A stretch of DNA of 64,000 nucleotides from Globisporangium splendens (GCA_006386115.1 VFIW01000047.1:186001-250000); one strand, 5' to 3'. Counted from the stretch's first letter, positions 28,046 through 40,533 are shown. Program-made: numbers and translations. Notes: generated by a model from the sequence alone, not told the origin.

Positions 28046-29014
28046 TCACGGCGTCAACGAGACCGAGTGCGTTTGCCGACACGTCGTGTTCTCCAGCAGC
28101 GTCTCTCGCCACTCTTCCAATTCCTGCTCGCAGCTCAGTCGTACGTGAAGCAACTGATTCGACGACAGGCGAATCTGGAGTTCATGTTCCTGACCGCTGC
28201 GTACGACCTGCACGTTCTAGATGTACCCTCTCCGCCGAGGCACTTCGTACGGCTTTTCGCTTGCATAGTACGAGATCATCTTGTCCTGGACCACAAAGAA
28301 GTAGTGGTTCCAGCGCTTGAGCACGTCGCTTTTCTTGAGCAGCCAGCCGCTTTTGAGGATCGGGATCGACTGCTGGTCAATCGTGCACGTGAAATCGGAA
28401 TCGAACGACGCCAAGCTCATCGTGATCTCCTCGACGCTGCCAGCGGACCACGACCGCGATTTACGTCGCGCTGGCGTCTTCAATACGCGCAGCCAGTCGT
28501 TGCGCTCACCGATGCGGTGCGCTCGGATATCGATTTTCTTGCCGCAAGTGCCATAGATTTTGAATCCGAGCCGGCTGTCTGTCTCATCGACGTGCGCGAT
28601 CCAGACCACCCCACGAGGCTGCGAGCCGTGAGTCAAATGCTGGAATTTCTTTGCAATTGACGCAGCTGGAGACGACTGTGAGACAGCTGATGACGCCGCT
28701 GCCGTTGCCGATTGTTTCAAGAATTCCTCCGACGGGAACGTGATGAAATACAACAACACTGCGCCGTTCAAGCAGAAGTACCGGCGGCGCCATCGTCCAA
28801 ACTTCGAGCCGCGCATCCAGAGCCACCCGGAGAACTGATCTTCGAACGCGATCGCGGCGGATTCCACGGGTTCGAGCCTACGGTTTGGCTCGGTAAAGCT
28901 CATGCTCGCCCAGCTCGGCGTCTTGTGGTACTCGGACATCTCCGATGAGTAAGAAGATGACTCATCGCGCGTCGATGCTGTTGAGACCGTTCTTTCATTG
29001 CGTCCAAGTGTCAT
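28046..29014 (-). pseudogene. Tandem PH-domain protein with in-frame UAG
   Basis: ATG 29014 opens 265 codons. The first PH domain is at about residues 62-175 (GWLWMRGSKFGRWRRRYFCL...NDWLRVL). A second begins near 222 (SGWLLKKSDVLKRWNHYFFV). A TAG at 28217-28219 then interrupts the second PH domain. The same frame continues through the rest of that domain (NVQVVRSGQEHELQIRL, then ELEEWRETLLEN) to TGA at 28046-28048. No splice pair removes the TAG cleanly. It is either a recent nonsense mutation, a sequencing error or readthrough. PH domains bind phosphoinositides and recruit proteins to membranes. Confidence 0.75.
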
Positions 29015-29999
29015 CGTTTCCTCTCGTTTTGTAAGTGATCGGATCCCTGTACTCTTTGGGGTAAAAGTTGAGGAATGAGCGAGTGCTTGTGCAATGAATT
29101 ACCGGTTGATCGCGTCTCAATGAGCCTCGTCGGTCTCGCTAGCTCTTTGAGTTGTTCAGCACGTCCCATGTCAGCCTATAATTACAACAAGGGCTCCGAT
29201 TATTCGGTGCAATACCAGTTTAACGAGGACTTGCGTTTGTCTGGATCGATTTTTGGTGCAGCGTTCTGGATGAAGCCATCTTGTAGTTGGCTAGGTGCCT
29301 CTGTGAGTGGCACATGCCCGACGTGGTCTCAATAAATAGGCGCTTGAACTGAGTAGGTCGCTTCTACTCGAGTCATTGCTCTTCCAGCCTATAAATATCG
29401 GCTCCACAAGACAGCACTGGACTCAAACCACTGTCTCGGAGAGTCGTTTCCGATTCTCAAGCACATGAGAGAGCGTCAAGTAAAGCGGGTCGATGCGATG
29501 GTGGGGGGTTGCCGGAGATAACTCGTTGTTCACGGTCCCATGCGATCCATTTTAAAGATCGCCATGGCCTTCGCTCTCTCGTTCCCAGGCCGATAAGGTC
29601 GGTGATCGTTGATACGTCTCACGCTGTCTCAACCAAGTCGACCCAAGACACCAAAAATGGCGCCATGGCAACAAGAAGCTGGCCTCACGGACAGACCGGA
29701 TAGACGGAAGCGATTCCTTCATCGGTGTACAAGCCTGTGAAAAGCACCAATCAAGGTAAAATAGAGAAAGCAAGACGCGAATACCACCAAACTACCGGAC
29801 GTGACGTCAAACATATATATATGAACAAATTCAAAAACGGACTGAAGACGTCTTTCTCTTCTATATTGACATACAAACAACATAAATCAAGCAACTCGCA
29901 GAAGCCAACTTATCTCCCTCCCGTTGCAACAAATGAGCATGCAGAGTCGTGATGATGGCGCACCGAAACGCGCTTGCGCCGCAAAGCGACCATTTGTCG
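29015..29999. other. Intergenic, no gene supported
   Basis: The upstream region of the PH gene lies on one side and the 3' end of the CUE-Smr gene on the other. Short open frames of up to 86 codons (for example 29075-29335) show no motif or splice logic. Confidence 0.4.
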
Positions 30000-32018
30000 C
30001 TACGGCGACGAGGAACGAAGGGGGAAGATGGTAAGCACCCCGTGGGTTTCCTTGTACCCAATTTGTCGGCGATTGAGGGAAAGCTGTATCGCCGTAAGAA
30101 TTCGCGCTTTGCCATTTACAGAGTGATGACCAACCCCGCAAATCAACAGGCAGCGCTTAATGCGCTCTTGGCGGCAGAATTCAATGGCTTCATTCGCAAT
30201 TTGCAACGCCTCCATGACAATGAGGCCGTGAAGATCAATCGGGCGTCCTTGCCTGATAGTTGTACCACATAATCGACATGTTGAGTGTGAGCTTTCGACA
30301 TTGTGGCCAAACAAAGGACGTACCGAAGATTGTCCACGTGGTCGAGGAAATACTGGTGGGCTGCTTCACGCTGTGATTCCCGCACATCTCGACGCGCTTG
30401 GCTTAATCTGAGCATCGAAGGAGCGAATTTTCACAGAAGCACACAAATGCAGCAGCAACATGAGTTCGCACAAGCAAGACATACAGCTACAGGTTAGAAC
30501 AGTGCACAATGCCATGAAAAGTAGGCACAGAGGAACGTACTGTCGCACTCGATCTCCAGCGAGGACGGAGTTGCTTCCGCGGAACGAGTCGAGGACTGCG
30601 CAGTATCGTTCACTCAGAACGTCGCGCGCAGCGTTCACGCGTTCGCGGCTACTGGCATAGCTTTGCGTTTCTAGAAGGCAGTACCATAGAGAGCAATGCA
30701 AGTGCCAGCTCCTGTTTGTTAGTCTGTACCAATTTGAAAAAATCGACGTGTTCAGCATACCTGCGTAGTGGTAATTTAGCACAGCTTCCTCAGCCAGTGG
30801 AGAGTCTTCATCGTCTACGATGTCGCGCGCCGTGACGACTGGGACTGGTAGATTAAAGACATCGCGCAAAGCGGCTTCTGTGGCGTCCGAATTGCAGCCA
30901 TTCAGGTAAAATGTCTACACCACAAACAAGAACGAGGGCAATAAGACGACAGCACATTTTATGGCTGTTAGCACGCACCGTCAACATGAACGTACCGTTT
31001 GAATGACGCCGCGATCGATCGATGGCAAAATGCTTTTGAGACGATCGATCTTGAGTTCAGAGGAGATCGTGGACTCCATAACACCAGTAGACGTTGGTGT
31101 ATCCTGGCGCTCCCAGGCGTTTGTGTACAGCGATCGTCCGTTCAACTTCGCGAGACGATTCGGCTTCAACTGCAGCTTGCGCTGCTTTTGGAATTGGTTT
31201 TGGCGTTGGCTCGGTTTGTGCTGGGAACGACTACCGCCACTGCTTGCACCACCACCACCACCTGGCAGATCTGGGAAATGCCCCAGAGATTCTACTTTTG
31301 GTCCATTGATGCGCAACTCTCGTTCCTGGGCGGCCACTCGCGACTGTGCGCTCACGACTGCTGCAAAGCTCTGTACCTTGTTGACACCGCGAAGGTTATA
31401 CAGCGCGTTCGCAGTCGCGGTCACATCGTAATTCTGCTGTTCAAAGACGTCTTCAATCACTTTGACGCTGTAGTCGGGGTACAACGACTGCAGCTTCTCG
31501 AGCGGGTGCTGCTCTTCTCGTACATCCTGCTGCTCAGCTTCGTCCAGCTCCAGAAGCAGCTGCTGCAGGAACCCGCCATTATTCGACAGGATGGCATCCT
31601 TCTCCTCGTCTGGCAAGTCGTCCAGCGCCTTCATGAACGCATCGCACTCGCTGACGCCGAGTCCAGTGCACAACTCGTGCCACTGCAGCTGGGTCTCTTT
31701 CTGCTGCGCGGCGTTGTCGTGCTGCTCCACTGAGTCTGCCATCTGCAGGCTCTTGACCGCGATGAGGCTCAGGATCTCGTCCACGGCGCTGTCGACGTCG
31801 TTCTCGCAGCGCACTAGCGCCGCGACCACGTCGGACCGCGTCACGCGTGACGGCTCCTGAAACCCGTCGGCGTCGTATGTCGCGGTCATTTCGAGCACCA
31901 GGTCCACGGTACTCGGGTCCGCGGTGATGCCATAAGCAGAGCCATGTGGTGCGTAGGAAGCTGCATCAGGCAGCAGCGCAGTGCTTTGGACAGCGGCGTC
32001 GTACCCATCGCTGCTCAT
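30000..32018 (-). CDS. CUE-Smr domain protein, five exons
   Basis: Predicted exons (minus): 32018-30996, 30914-30761, 30670-30541, 30407-30324, 30252-30000. All have GT-AG borders and consistent phase, giving 547 residues. A CUE-type ubiquitin-binding helix bundle lies near 190-235 (PLEKLQSLYPDYSVKVIEDVF). A Gly/Ser/Gln/Lys-rich basic linker follows. Then a DUF1771-like helix (ARRDVRESQREAAHQYF) leads into a C-terminal Smr domain with LDLHG-type IDLHGL and the GVGHHSVNGKARI motif. Smr domains act as nucleases or nucleic-acid binders; the CUE-DUF1771-Smr layout resembles N4BP2 and plant Smr proteins in RNA quality control. A longer start at 32126 is possible. Confidence 0.85.
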
Positions 32019-32126
32019 GGCGGTCGTTGTTTGGAACTGCTCGCTTGAATTGACGATTGTTTTGTGGAGAGTGATTGTCAAGCAACAACACGCACTTTGT
32101 TGGGAGAGAGAGAGGAAGAAACGCAT

Positions 32127-33119
32127 CCCGAATGTTCCGTGTCATAGAGGGTGAGTTGCTCGAATTGGAGTTTGGTAAATGAAGCAGTCTTCCAATTGCA
32201 ATAAATGTGCAACAAATGAAATTGTAATAAACATCGGGTTCGTAAATAAAAACACAAGTAAAAGTTATAACCTCCCTCAGATCTATTCAATCCTGCAAAT
32301 GCTGCTTGAGGTCTGCTCAGACAACATTAACCCTAAAACCAGGTTTAACTCGGATGTTAACCTGAACACAAAAGTTAAACCTAGGGTTCGAGGCTGATCA
32401 AAGAAAAAAAAAAAACAGGTTGCACCAGCACTCGCACCATTTGCGCTTCAAAAGCATTCCCAACGTTTGAACGGTTGAAAGAATAAGGGAAAAGTTTCAT
32501 CATGGTGTTGCTTCACGAGGAAGAGGAGAAATAGGTGGCGAGAACAACAGACACGAAGAAGTATGATGACGCTGCAGCGCGCGAGAAATCTGCTCTTTGC
32601 CCATTTTTCTGCTTGTTTTGGTCTCACATCGGATTGGTATATCCATCCATGCGCTATCTGCTAGTGGCGCTGTTTTCCGAAATGCTTTCTATTGCAGCCG
32701 AACATAGATGGTCAGATGGTCATGGATGTGTGCTTCTTCGATATCAAATATACGCTGTTGGTTAATTTTTTGGCAGTCCAATCAACGCTTTTTCAATTTG
32801 AAGTAGTCGAGCCGAATTACTGCGACGGGCACGACAGAGCAGTAGAAAATGAATGGGACGGGCGCTGGAGCGTCCTGGCGAGACCGTGCTGCAATGCACG
32901 CGTTGCCAAAATTACGAAACGGCAAGGGTTTCCAATGCTTGTTGTTTATTTATTCGTTTACTGTTTTACGCTTTCGTTAAGCTACTCGACGTTCTGTGAG
33001 CCCGATTGCTTGCTGCTATCGTATTCAAAAATGGCTCCATGAGTCACCACAGCTTCCGCAGTTCACAGAACTCGAGCACAACCACATGTACATATGCAGG
33101 TTCCTGATTGTGCTACGAC
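32127..33119. other. Intergenic, no gene seen
   Basis: AT-rich, with a poly-A run at 32402-32415 and imperfect repeats of a TTAACCTnAAACC type near 32325-32390. The longest frame (32692-33042) has no recognisable feature. Confidence 0.4.
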
Positions 33120-33954
33120 TTATGGCTTGGCTCCGGCCGCCGACATGCCGATGGTCTTCAAGAAGCCGCCGAGGGTCTCACGCACTTCGTCGTGGTATGG
33201 GATGTCCTTCATGCGCGCCAACCACGCGTGCACCTTCGGGTACTTGGAGAAGTCCGTTCCCATCATCTCCAATTGGTCGTACTCGCAGTACGCGATGTAG
33301 TCGGCGATCGTAGGCGCATCCGTGCGCGCAATGTAGTCCTTGACGAGGAACTTCTCCATGAGGCTGCTGATGCGGTCGATGACCTCGTCCTTCTTCTCAA
33401 TCGCGATGAGGTCTTCGGCAGAGAGCTCACGGCCGAGCTTTTGGCCGAGCACTGGACGCACGATCTTCAAAGTGAAGAGGCGCGAGTTGGTGTGGTGCCA
33501 GTGCAGGAACTCGTTGATCTTGGCGCGGACCAATGGGTCCGTTGGGTACAAGTCCGTCCATCCGAACTTCTCGGCGACGTACACGAAGATAGCGTTACTG
33601 CGTGCATGCAAAACAATCGCAGACATAGACAACAAAGTGAGAATTGTGGCGCAGAATTGGGAGCAATCGTATCGTAAGTCTCACCTCTCGAAGAGCGCGA
33701 AGTCGCCGTCCTTGAGCACTGGCACGAGTCCGTTTGGGTTCATGGCGAGGAACGACTCGGACTTGAGGTCGGCGCTGCCTGGCGCCGTCATCACGAGCTC
33801 GAAGTCGGCATCCTTGACCTTCAACGCCCACAGAACTGCAACAGCATACCACGAATCTCAGTCACAACCATCGTCACTGCAGGCAATGCACACAGAGAGA
33901 CTTACGGGCTCGGCAAGGCTGGCTGACGTAGTTGGCGTAGAGCTGCACTGGCAT
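33120..33954 (-). CDS. Glutathione S-transferase, three exons
   Basis: Exons (minus) 33954-33906, 33835-33685 and 33597-33120 give 225 residues. The N-terminal thioredoxin-like half begins MPVQLYANYVSQPCRA and contains the substrate-binding NPNGLVPVL and an FESNAI segment (Glu-Ser contacting the glutathione gamma-glutamyl group). The C-terminal helical domain has DAPTIADYIAYCEYDQ. The enzyme conjugates glutathione to electrophiles in the cytosol. The first two intron positions and phases equal those of the GST at 44757, but the last intron of that gene is absent here. It is a theta/delta-like fold by appearance; class is not certain. Confidence 0.93.
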
Positions 33955-35435
33955 GGTGGAGAGTGTGGAGGCTGCTGGTTGTTGCTGGAGATCGACGATT
34001 CCGGAGTGAGCTGTCAGAGGGGAACGGACGGCGACGGCGGCGTTCAGTCGCAGAGCGGAGATGGAGCAGGAGGGAGCATCTCTTCCGCCGCAGAGGGCGC
34101 TCGATCATTTCCTACCGCGTCAACCAAGTCCATCATCAGACTTGTTTGAGTAATCCGATGCCAATCAAACGATATCCGGACTCAAATGTATACTAGTCAG
34201 ATCGCCATGTAAACAGGAGTGTTTTCATCCAAACAGGGCTGGTTCGATTTGTTTTCACAACAAGCCAAAGAGGTTTGAAAGGCAGCGCCAATTGGTCTGA
34301 TGGGTGCGCTTTATAGGCGTCGCACATCGTGGGTTAGAAAAATGTGAGTCCACTTTATAAATCTGCAGGGTCGGAACGCTGTATTTGGAGGCATTTCGTC
34401 AAGGTTGATGCTTATGTTGCTGAAACGCGCTATCCGGTGATGGCGTGCACTATACATTTGCTTTGTGTCAACATGAGTGCGCAGCCAACCGGAGCATGGG
34501 ATTGTTTGCACCAGTATCGCGCACAGGTGGCTCAAACGTCAACAGATGATCTCCATCGAGTGCTCCTTTCAAAATCTACCACTTGGAATACATGCTGATT
34601 TGATTTTAGGTGGCATAGTCTCATTATTCTATCAACTGACTCGAACAACGAATGTTTCGAGTGAAAATGCGACAAACTTGAAAATTGAGAGAGACTTCAC
34701 ATTGCTTTTTCTCACCGCTTGCACATGCCGTGAAAATGGGCGACAATCAGTCACTTTAAGGCGCGTTTTCGACACGCTTTCGCGCCACATGCTCATAACT
34801 CAAGTGTGTGTTCTTCCGCGTTCCTCCATCTGGACAATTGTCTGGCCGCTATTGCATCCGCATCAGTCGACTTGCGCGAAAGCGAGGAGCTCTGTGTATC
34901 CCGAGGGAACTGATGAGACTCGCAGACGTCTGCTTTTGAGTCTGTGTGTTTGCACGTCTGCAGTAGCCCATGTATCCCCATCGAGGCATCTCCTTTACTG
35001 ATAATAACGATAGACATGTCTGCCTTTTACAATGCACAGAGGCTCCTGACGTCCTGACGAATTTCAAGTTGATCCTCGGCAAGCTAAGGACGAAGAACGG
35101 GTCGCTATTGAGGCATTCTTCAGAGCATCTCGAGTCAAAAGCTCGCTTCAAGTCGAACGGAGTCAGGGGTACTCGCAGATGAGAGCTGCCTATGGATGGT
35201 GCCACGTTGTCCGCGTGGGACTAAAAATCAGCTCGCGCAGTCTCTCCATTCCTAAAATTAGGGTAGACCTGCGCTGAACGCATTTCGGTTGGCACACGCG
35301 CGTCTCGCACTCGCTGTTTTCTTTTTCGCGCGGTTTTCTTCTGCTGAGAGTGACCAGCGATGATCCGCTGCTCAAGTCATTGTCACATTTGCAAGCGTCC
35401 AAGTAGAACCCGTGGTGGCGGTCTTCACGAGGAAC
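33955..35435. other. Intergenic, no gene supported
   Basis: About 1.5 kb between the divergent GST and the F-box-like gene. Open frames up to 174 codons occur, but they lack motifs and splice structure and disagree between strands. Confidence 0.4.
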
Positions 35436-37815
35436 ATGGCAAAGTCTTCGGTGCCTCTCTCGAGGAAGCAGGTCCTGAGCCACTGCTTGGTGTTCTTGAC
35501 CCCGACGGACGTGCTTCAGCTGGCAGACGGTATTTGTCATGAAGTGAGCGCTGCGATGGCATGCCATGAGACCGATTTGTGGACTTCATTGGTCTCACAA
35601 ATGTTCCCAGACGCTCCGTTCGCAAGCATCAGTACAAGCTCATCGCATGCAACGCCAGGAAAGGTTCTTTTCCGGTTGTTGGCTCACGCCTCAACTTCGC
35701 TCTCAACGCCACACGATGCTGAGGTTTCTCGGTGGAAATGCTTGTGCCGTGGCACCAAGATTGTGCCAATCCTAGCGCATGGAACTGCACCAGAGCAATT
35801 AAGCGTTCAAATAAACGCAAGGATCTTCCAGTTGTCGCTTGGGAATGCCGAAACTACACGCTGCGATGGCGTTCTCTTACGTGAGAATGTACAAGATGTG
35901 AGGCTCGTCCTGATGCAACATGGTCAACAACAGCGGTCGGCAACGAAAAGCAAGTTATCGGCTCTGAAACGTAGTTTTTCCAAGAGGATTGCAACGAAAA
36001 AGAGGGAGAGTAAACCGTTGACACCGACCATCCCTGTGGAGATTCATGCAGGTGTTCTGGTGCTGACAGAGTCGCATGTGATTCTCAAGTGTACAGCATT
36101 TGAGGCTGGCGTCTGGTTTACTCCCCTGGACGATTTGGAGGTAAGACATTCCAAGTTCACTATGGCTGTCATCTCCTACCTTTGATCCTCGATTGTAACT
36201 TTACTTTTATGCGATCCCCTAGGACGTCGCAGTGACGCAAGGCTTCTCGCAGTTGGTCATCGAAGTGAACCAGCAGACCATTGTAATGACCACGAGCTCA
36301 CTTGAGAGTGCCAATGGGTGGACCGCCGCTCTCGAGTTGCTCAAGCAGCATCGCGCTGCGTGTAAAGTGCAATCTGGCGAGACAGTTTCTTCATCGGCGC
36401 AAGCAGAATCTCCAAATAAGCACCTGGTGCTTAGCAGTGTCTCGAAGGAATCTTGCTCCAGCGCACACGCTCGAGTCGGCTCGTTTCCGTTGTCGATGCC
36501 GAGAGCGATCTCCACGTTGCTTCCTCTTGTCAGCTCACGCAGACCGAAACTTCATCAGATTGAGCAGTCATCAAGTGGAGTCTCCGCCCAAAAAAGTGGA
36601 TTGTCTGTGGCGGCCAAGACCATGGGCTTATTATCGAAGACCATGTCCTTCTCCTTCAGCAGCCGCCATCGCACCACTCGAGTTTTCTTGATGCCACCCG
36701 AGATCCAGAGTCGACGACCTTCCGAGTCGCTGTCAAGGAGCTTCAGTGCAAATTGGGAGAAGTCCAAGCGTGTAGGTGGCTCGAAGCGATCCTCGCATGC
36801 ATCGACAATACCATCAGAGCGATCTGTCGTGATGAGAAAAGAAGATGCAAGCCGCAGCATTAGCTCCTTCGCGCCATGCATTGGAGGTGGTGAAGATGAA
36901 CCGAGAGTGGTCGATCCTGTTCATCTCGCTGTGTATCGTCTTCTAGATTACGCATCCGGTTTTGAAGGGCAAGTATGTAGGCGGTTCTTGAGCCGCACGA
37001 CGCAATTTCAAGACTTGTCATCTCCGGCCATTTGTCGAGCGTACTTGATCAAAGTGCGCGACTGCATTCAAGACCTCGTGCGGTTCATGCTCACATTTCG
37101 ACTCAACGAGCTCCAAGGTACGCACCACCGAGTCATAGATGACGCCAGCAGCCTCACATCAGACGACCGTTTAGAGAACTCGGCACCCGACGAAGGTCAC
37201 CGTCAATATTCGCCAGCACTTGCAGCCAGAGTCCAATTCGCCGTGGAATCGTATTTCTGCAGTGATCGATTACGTCTAAAGCTGGAGAAATGGTGCTGCG
37301 TCGTCGCCAATGGTCCGCAAAAGGCGTTCGAGCACAAGTTTGCCCACTGGGGGATGACGCTTTGTGCCTCGAGTCTCGAGTTTGGTTTGAAGAACCCAAA
37401 TGCCGCCGAGCAATCGCATTCCATGAAACTCGCGATCCAGAATCTCCACGCCATTGGCGTCGAGTCCACTCCGTCGAGGAAAGTCGCGTGTCTGCTGGAG
37501 GCCGTCCAAGCACTGCACGATTTCATTGCGCTCGAGAGCAGCAGCTGTTGTCCTCCAACGTCCTCAAAGTGTCCACATGCAGTGGACACTGACTGTCACG
37601 TCAGCTCCAGAGGCAGTGGGAATGCCGACGAATTGCTCCCGCTTTTCATTTTTGCAGTCTGCCGAAGCCAAATGACCACGCCACTTGCACAATGCGCCGC
37701 CATGCGTACGCTGTACCCGTTTGTATCGCAGCACGGCGAGCATGGATACTACGTGACCATGTTGGAGACTGCGCTCGAGTTTGTGCGGCAGTGTCCATCC
37801 AGCTGTCATAATTGA
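35436..37815 (+). CDS. Hypothetical protein with F-box-like and PH-like regions, two exons
   Basis: Exons 35436-36140 and 36223-37815 are joined in phase 0 across an 82-bp GT-AG intron, giving 765 residues. The N-terminus has an F-box-like pattern (SHCLVFLTPTDVLQLADGI...DLWTSLVSQMFP). A PH-like region spans the splice site (HAGVLVLTESHVILK...GFSQLVIEVNQQTIVMTTSS...WTAALELLKQ). A basic stretch (KRIATKKRES) lies between them. The C-terminal half is helical and not recognised. F-box proteins recruit substrates to SCF ubiquitin ligases, but that role is only suggested by the pattern. The start is the first ATG; the frame is open slightly upstream. Confidence 0.7.
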
Positions 37816-38267
37816 CTCTTGGACTGCGACGGTATTTTTATCATTTATCTCAGAATATTGGCTTTGCACTCTAGATACAACGGAATTCAAGGCGTACTGC
37901 TTGGTATGAAGTGTTAACTATGACTGCAGATCAATTTAGACAGAACACTCGGACATCAATCCACACGAAATTGCACGTTTGGCTTCAACACATCTTGGCA
38001 CGCACAAAGGCGACAGCGCATGAATATGCAAACAGCCCATTGACACAACACAAGAAAAAGGAAATGTACACACTCAAATGACCGATCGGCAAGCAAAGTT
38101 AAAAGTCCTTATCCGTTGTTAAGTGGTGATCCAGGTTCAGTAGCTCCGAGCAGCAGTAGCCGTGGAGCTCAGAGTGATGCAAGAGCGCACAAAGCGCGCC
38201 AGTATCGCTTCAGGCAGGCTAGGAATGCTGCTCCGTCGCATTTCGACTGATGGCAGATCCACATAAT
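37816..38267. other. Convergent 3' flanks
   Basis: The 3' untranslated regions of the F-box-like gene and of the RPS23 gene meet here. No gene is seen. Confidence 0.4.
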
Positions 38268-39292
38268 CTAAGAACGTGGCTTCTCCTTCTTCTGCTTGTA
38301 CAGAGCAAGGAGCGAGACACCCGAGACCTTGACGACTTTGAAACGGACACCAGGAATATCACCGACGGCGTGACCGCGACGACCGAAACCGGCAATCAAC
38401 ACCTCGTCGTTTTCGTCGACGTAGTTGAGGCAACCATCACGTGGCACGAAGGCGGCGATCTTCTTCGAGTTCTTGATCAACTGCACACGGACACTCTTAC
38501 GAATGGCAGAGTTCGGCTGCTTGGCTTCAATACCAATCTTTTCCAACACAATGCCCTTGGCCATGGACGAACCACCGAGTGGGTTGGCCTTCATGGCCGT
38601 CACCGAGTGGCTCTTGTTGTAGGACTTTTGGTGCCAGCGCTGCGTACGTCTGTGGACGCGCAACTTGCGGGCGCAACGAATACCGGAAGGCTTATCTGTA
38701 AATGATGACAGAAAATAGAAACACATCGTCAGTATGCAGTGCAGACCGCTACAACTGCTGGTCACAGGGTGTGGTGAACATGACGAACAGCCGTGCGTCA
38801 AGGTCACACTCGCTGCACAGCACGCTCTCTCTCTCTCTCTCTCTCTCTCGGTCTCTCCCCCCTCCTTTGTCGAAGATTGAATCGCCTGTTCTTCTTTACT
38901 CGCTAGTGCTCGTCAATCATTGTATCCGTGATTGAGACTCGATTCATGTCGTTCGCCTGTAATTATTGCTGCAATCAATGCCAGTGGGACGCTGTCTTGC
39001 CAACCACGCCATGGTATCCCGCTTGAACTGGCTGTCGATTGGTTGTTGTCGTCTTTTTGACTCGGACGCACTGCATATTGCTGCTGCTTGCCATCGTGTC
39101 GTAGTCAACGCAATAGTCGGAAAGCTGAGAGAGAAAGAGAGAGAGAGAGGCGTCGTGCACGCGCATGCGACCGTGACCTCGCATTGGCTGCTGTTTCCAT
39201 GTCCGTCGTGTCCACCACCACCACGCGCCCTTGCTTAGACAGGACGTGTGTCCACCCAATCAGGCAGGCGAGAGCCACTTACGCTTGCTCAT
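38268..39292 (-). CDS. RPS23: 40S ribosomal protein uS12 (RPS23), two exons
   Basis: Exon 1 is tiny (39292-39283, ATG AGC AAG C) and exon 2 is 38695-38268, giving 145 residues, the family's normal length. Signature segments are [39 protein letters not shown] and [18 protein letters not shown], including the PNSA loop that monitors decoding in the ribosomal A site. The 587-bp intron just after the start is long for this locus and holds a (CT)n and a (GA)n tract. A large intron after the first codons is common in ribosomal protein genes. It is divergent from glyoxalase II, with about 375 bp between starts. Confidence 0.95.
38825..38849. repeat. (CT)n microsatellite in RPS23 intron
   Basis: An uninterrupted CT dinucleotide run of about 25 bases, within the first intron of RPS23. 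Confidence 0.9.
39127..39150. repeat. (GA)n microsatellite in RPS23 intron
   Basis: A GA run with one interruption, about 280 bp from the CT run in the same intron. The two tracts are complementary and could pair in the pre-mRNA. Confidence 0.85.
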
Positions 39293-39666
39293 TTTTCACT
39301 CGGAAAGGAGAATCGGATTCTTAACCAGGTGTGCGGCGTCGGTCCCGAATTGCACGACCCATTGATTGGAAGCCCCTTGCCTGCTCCGAAATGAATGGAG
39401 GCCACACTGTCATCCCGTACTCTGGTGGACAGAATAATTAGAAAAAGACCGGTCCACTGAACCGATCGCGGTTCCACTCATCGTAGCTCGCTCATAATAG
39501 TGGCATGAAGCTCACTACAGTGACTATGATGAACAGAATGATAGATATTCATGCGACATGTGAACACTTGAAGCGTGTATGTGATTGAGAGCTCTTCACA
39601 CACACACGACAATGATGATGACGTTAACAAAGATCGCCAGAAAGGAACAATCCCTAAGAGATCACC

Positions 39667-40533
39667 ATGGACATCACGCTCGTGCCCGTGCTCTCAGACA
39701 ACTACGCGTATCTGCTCATCGACACCGCCAACTGTACGTTCTCCCTCTATGTCTCTACCATGTGCGCATGCTCCGTGGCTCACTGTACCTGCTGTTGTGT
39801 GAAATGTGTAGGCGTGGCGGCGGCGATCGACCCGGTCGAGCCTGAGAAGGTGCTTGCGCGCGCCAACGAACTCGGCGTCAAGATCACGTCGATCCTCACG
39901 ACGCACTCGCACTGGGATCACGCGGGCGGCAACACCGCCATGGTGGATCTCATCAAGGAGCACGACGGTGTCACGATCCCAGTCGTGGGTGGACAGGGCG
40001 ATGCCGTTGAGGCTGTGACGCGCGAAGTCGCGCATGGCGACGTCGTCGAGGTCGGTGACCTGAGCGTCCACGTGCTGCACACACCGTGCCACACGCGCGG
40101 CCACGTGCTCTACCACGTCCAGGACGCGCTGTTCACGGGCGACACGCTCTTTGTCGCGGGCTGTGGACGCTTTTTCAACGGCGTGCCGTCGGAGATGCAC
40201 TACGCGCTCAACGAAGTGATCGCGAAGCTGCCTGTGACCACGAAGGTCTACTGCGGCCACGAGTACACGGCGAGCAATTTGCGCTTCGCGGCCCATGTGG
40301 AGCCAGAGAACGAAGCGATCCAGAAGAAATTGGCGTGGGCCACGGAGCAGACGAAGCGCAAAGAACCCACGATCCCGTCCACGATCGAAGACGAACTCGC
40401 GACGAACCCGTTCATGCGCGTGACCGAGCCGGCGGTGCAGAAGTTCGCTAACAACGCCACGGATCCAGTGGCGGTCATGGGTGTGCTGCGGTCCGCGAAG
40501 GACCAGTTTGGCGTGGGCAAAGGCAAGATTTAG
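39667..40533 (+). CDS. Hydroxyacylglutathione hydrolase (glyoxalase II), two exons
   Basis: Exons 39667-39733 and 39812-40533 give 262 residues. The 78-bp intron has no stop and is a multiple of three, so the unspliced frame is also open. A metallo-beta-lactamase fold with the THSHWDHAGG metal motif, further metal ligands in PCHTRGH and FTGDTLFVAGCGRFF, and the CGHEYT segment identifies the enzyme. It hydrolyses S-D-lactoylglutathione to D-lactate and glutathione, the second step of methylglyoxal detoxification. No targeting peptide precedes the catalytic domain (MDITLVPVLSDNY), so a cytosolic form is likely. The length matches cytosolic homologues. Confidence 0.95.
   Translation: MDITLVPVLSDNYAYLLIDTANCTFSLYVSTMCACSVAHCTCCCVKCVGVAAAIDPVEPEKVLARANELGVKITSILTTHSHWDHAGGNTAMVDLIKEHDGVTIPVVGGQGDAVEAVTREVAHGDVVEVGDLSVHVLHTPCHTRGHVLYHVQDALFTGDTLFVAGCGRFFNGVPSEMHYALNEVIAKLPVTTKVYCGHEYTASNLRFAAHVEPENEAIQKKLAWATEQTKRKEPTIPSTIEDELATNPFMRVTEPAVQKFANNATDPVAVMGVLRSAKDQFGVGKGKI

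Noticed and set aside
28034..28660. 208-codon plus-strand frame opposite the PH-domain gene
   Set aside because: Shadow of the real minus-strand coding frame; low-complexity translation without a domain.
30999..31733. 244-codon plus-strand frame opposite the CUE-Smr gene
   Set aside because: Shadow frame. The opposite strand has domain content and consistent splicing.
32325..32390. Telomere-like TTAACCTnAAACC repeats
   Set aside because: Short, irregular and internal to the sequence; no true tandem array.
34477..35001. 174-codon frame between GST and the F-box-like gene
   Set aside because: No motif, no splice context, and a competing frame on the other strand.
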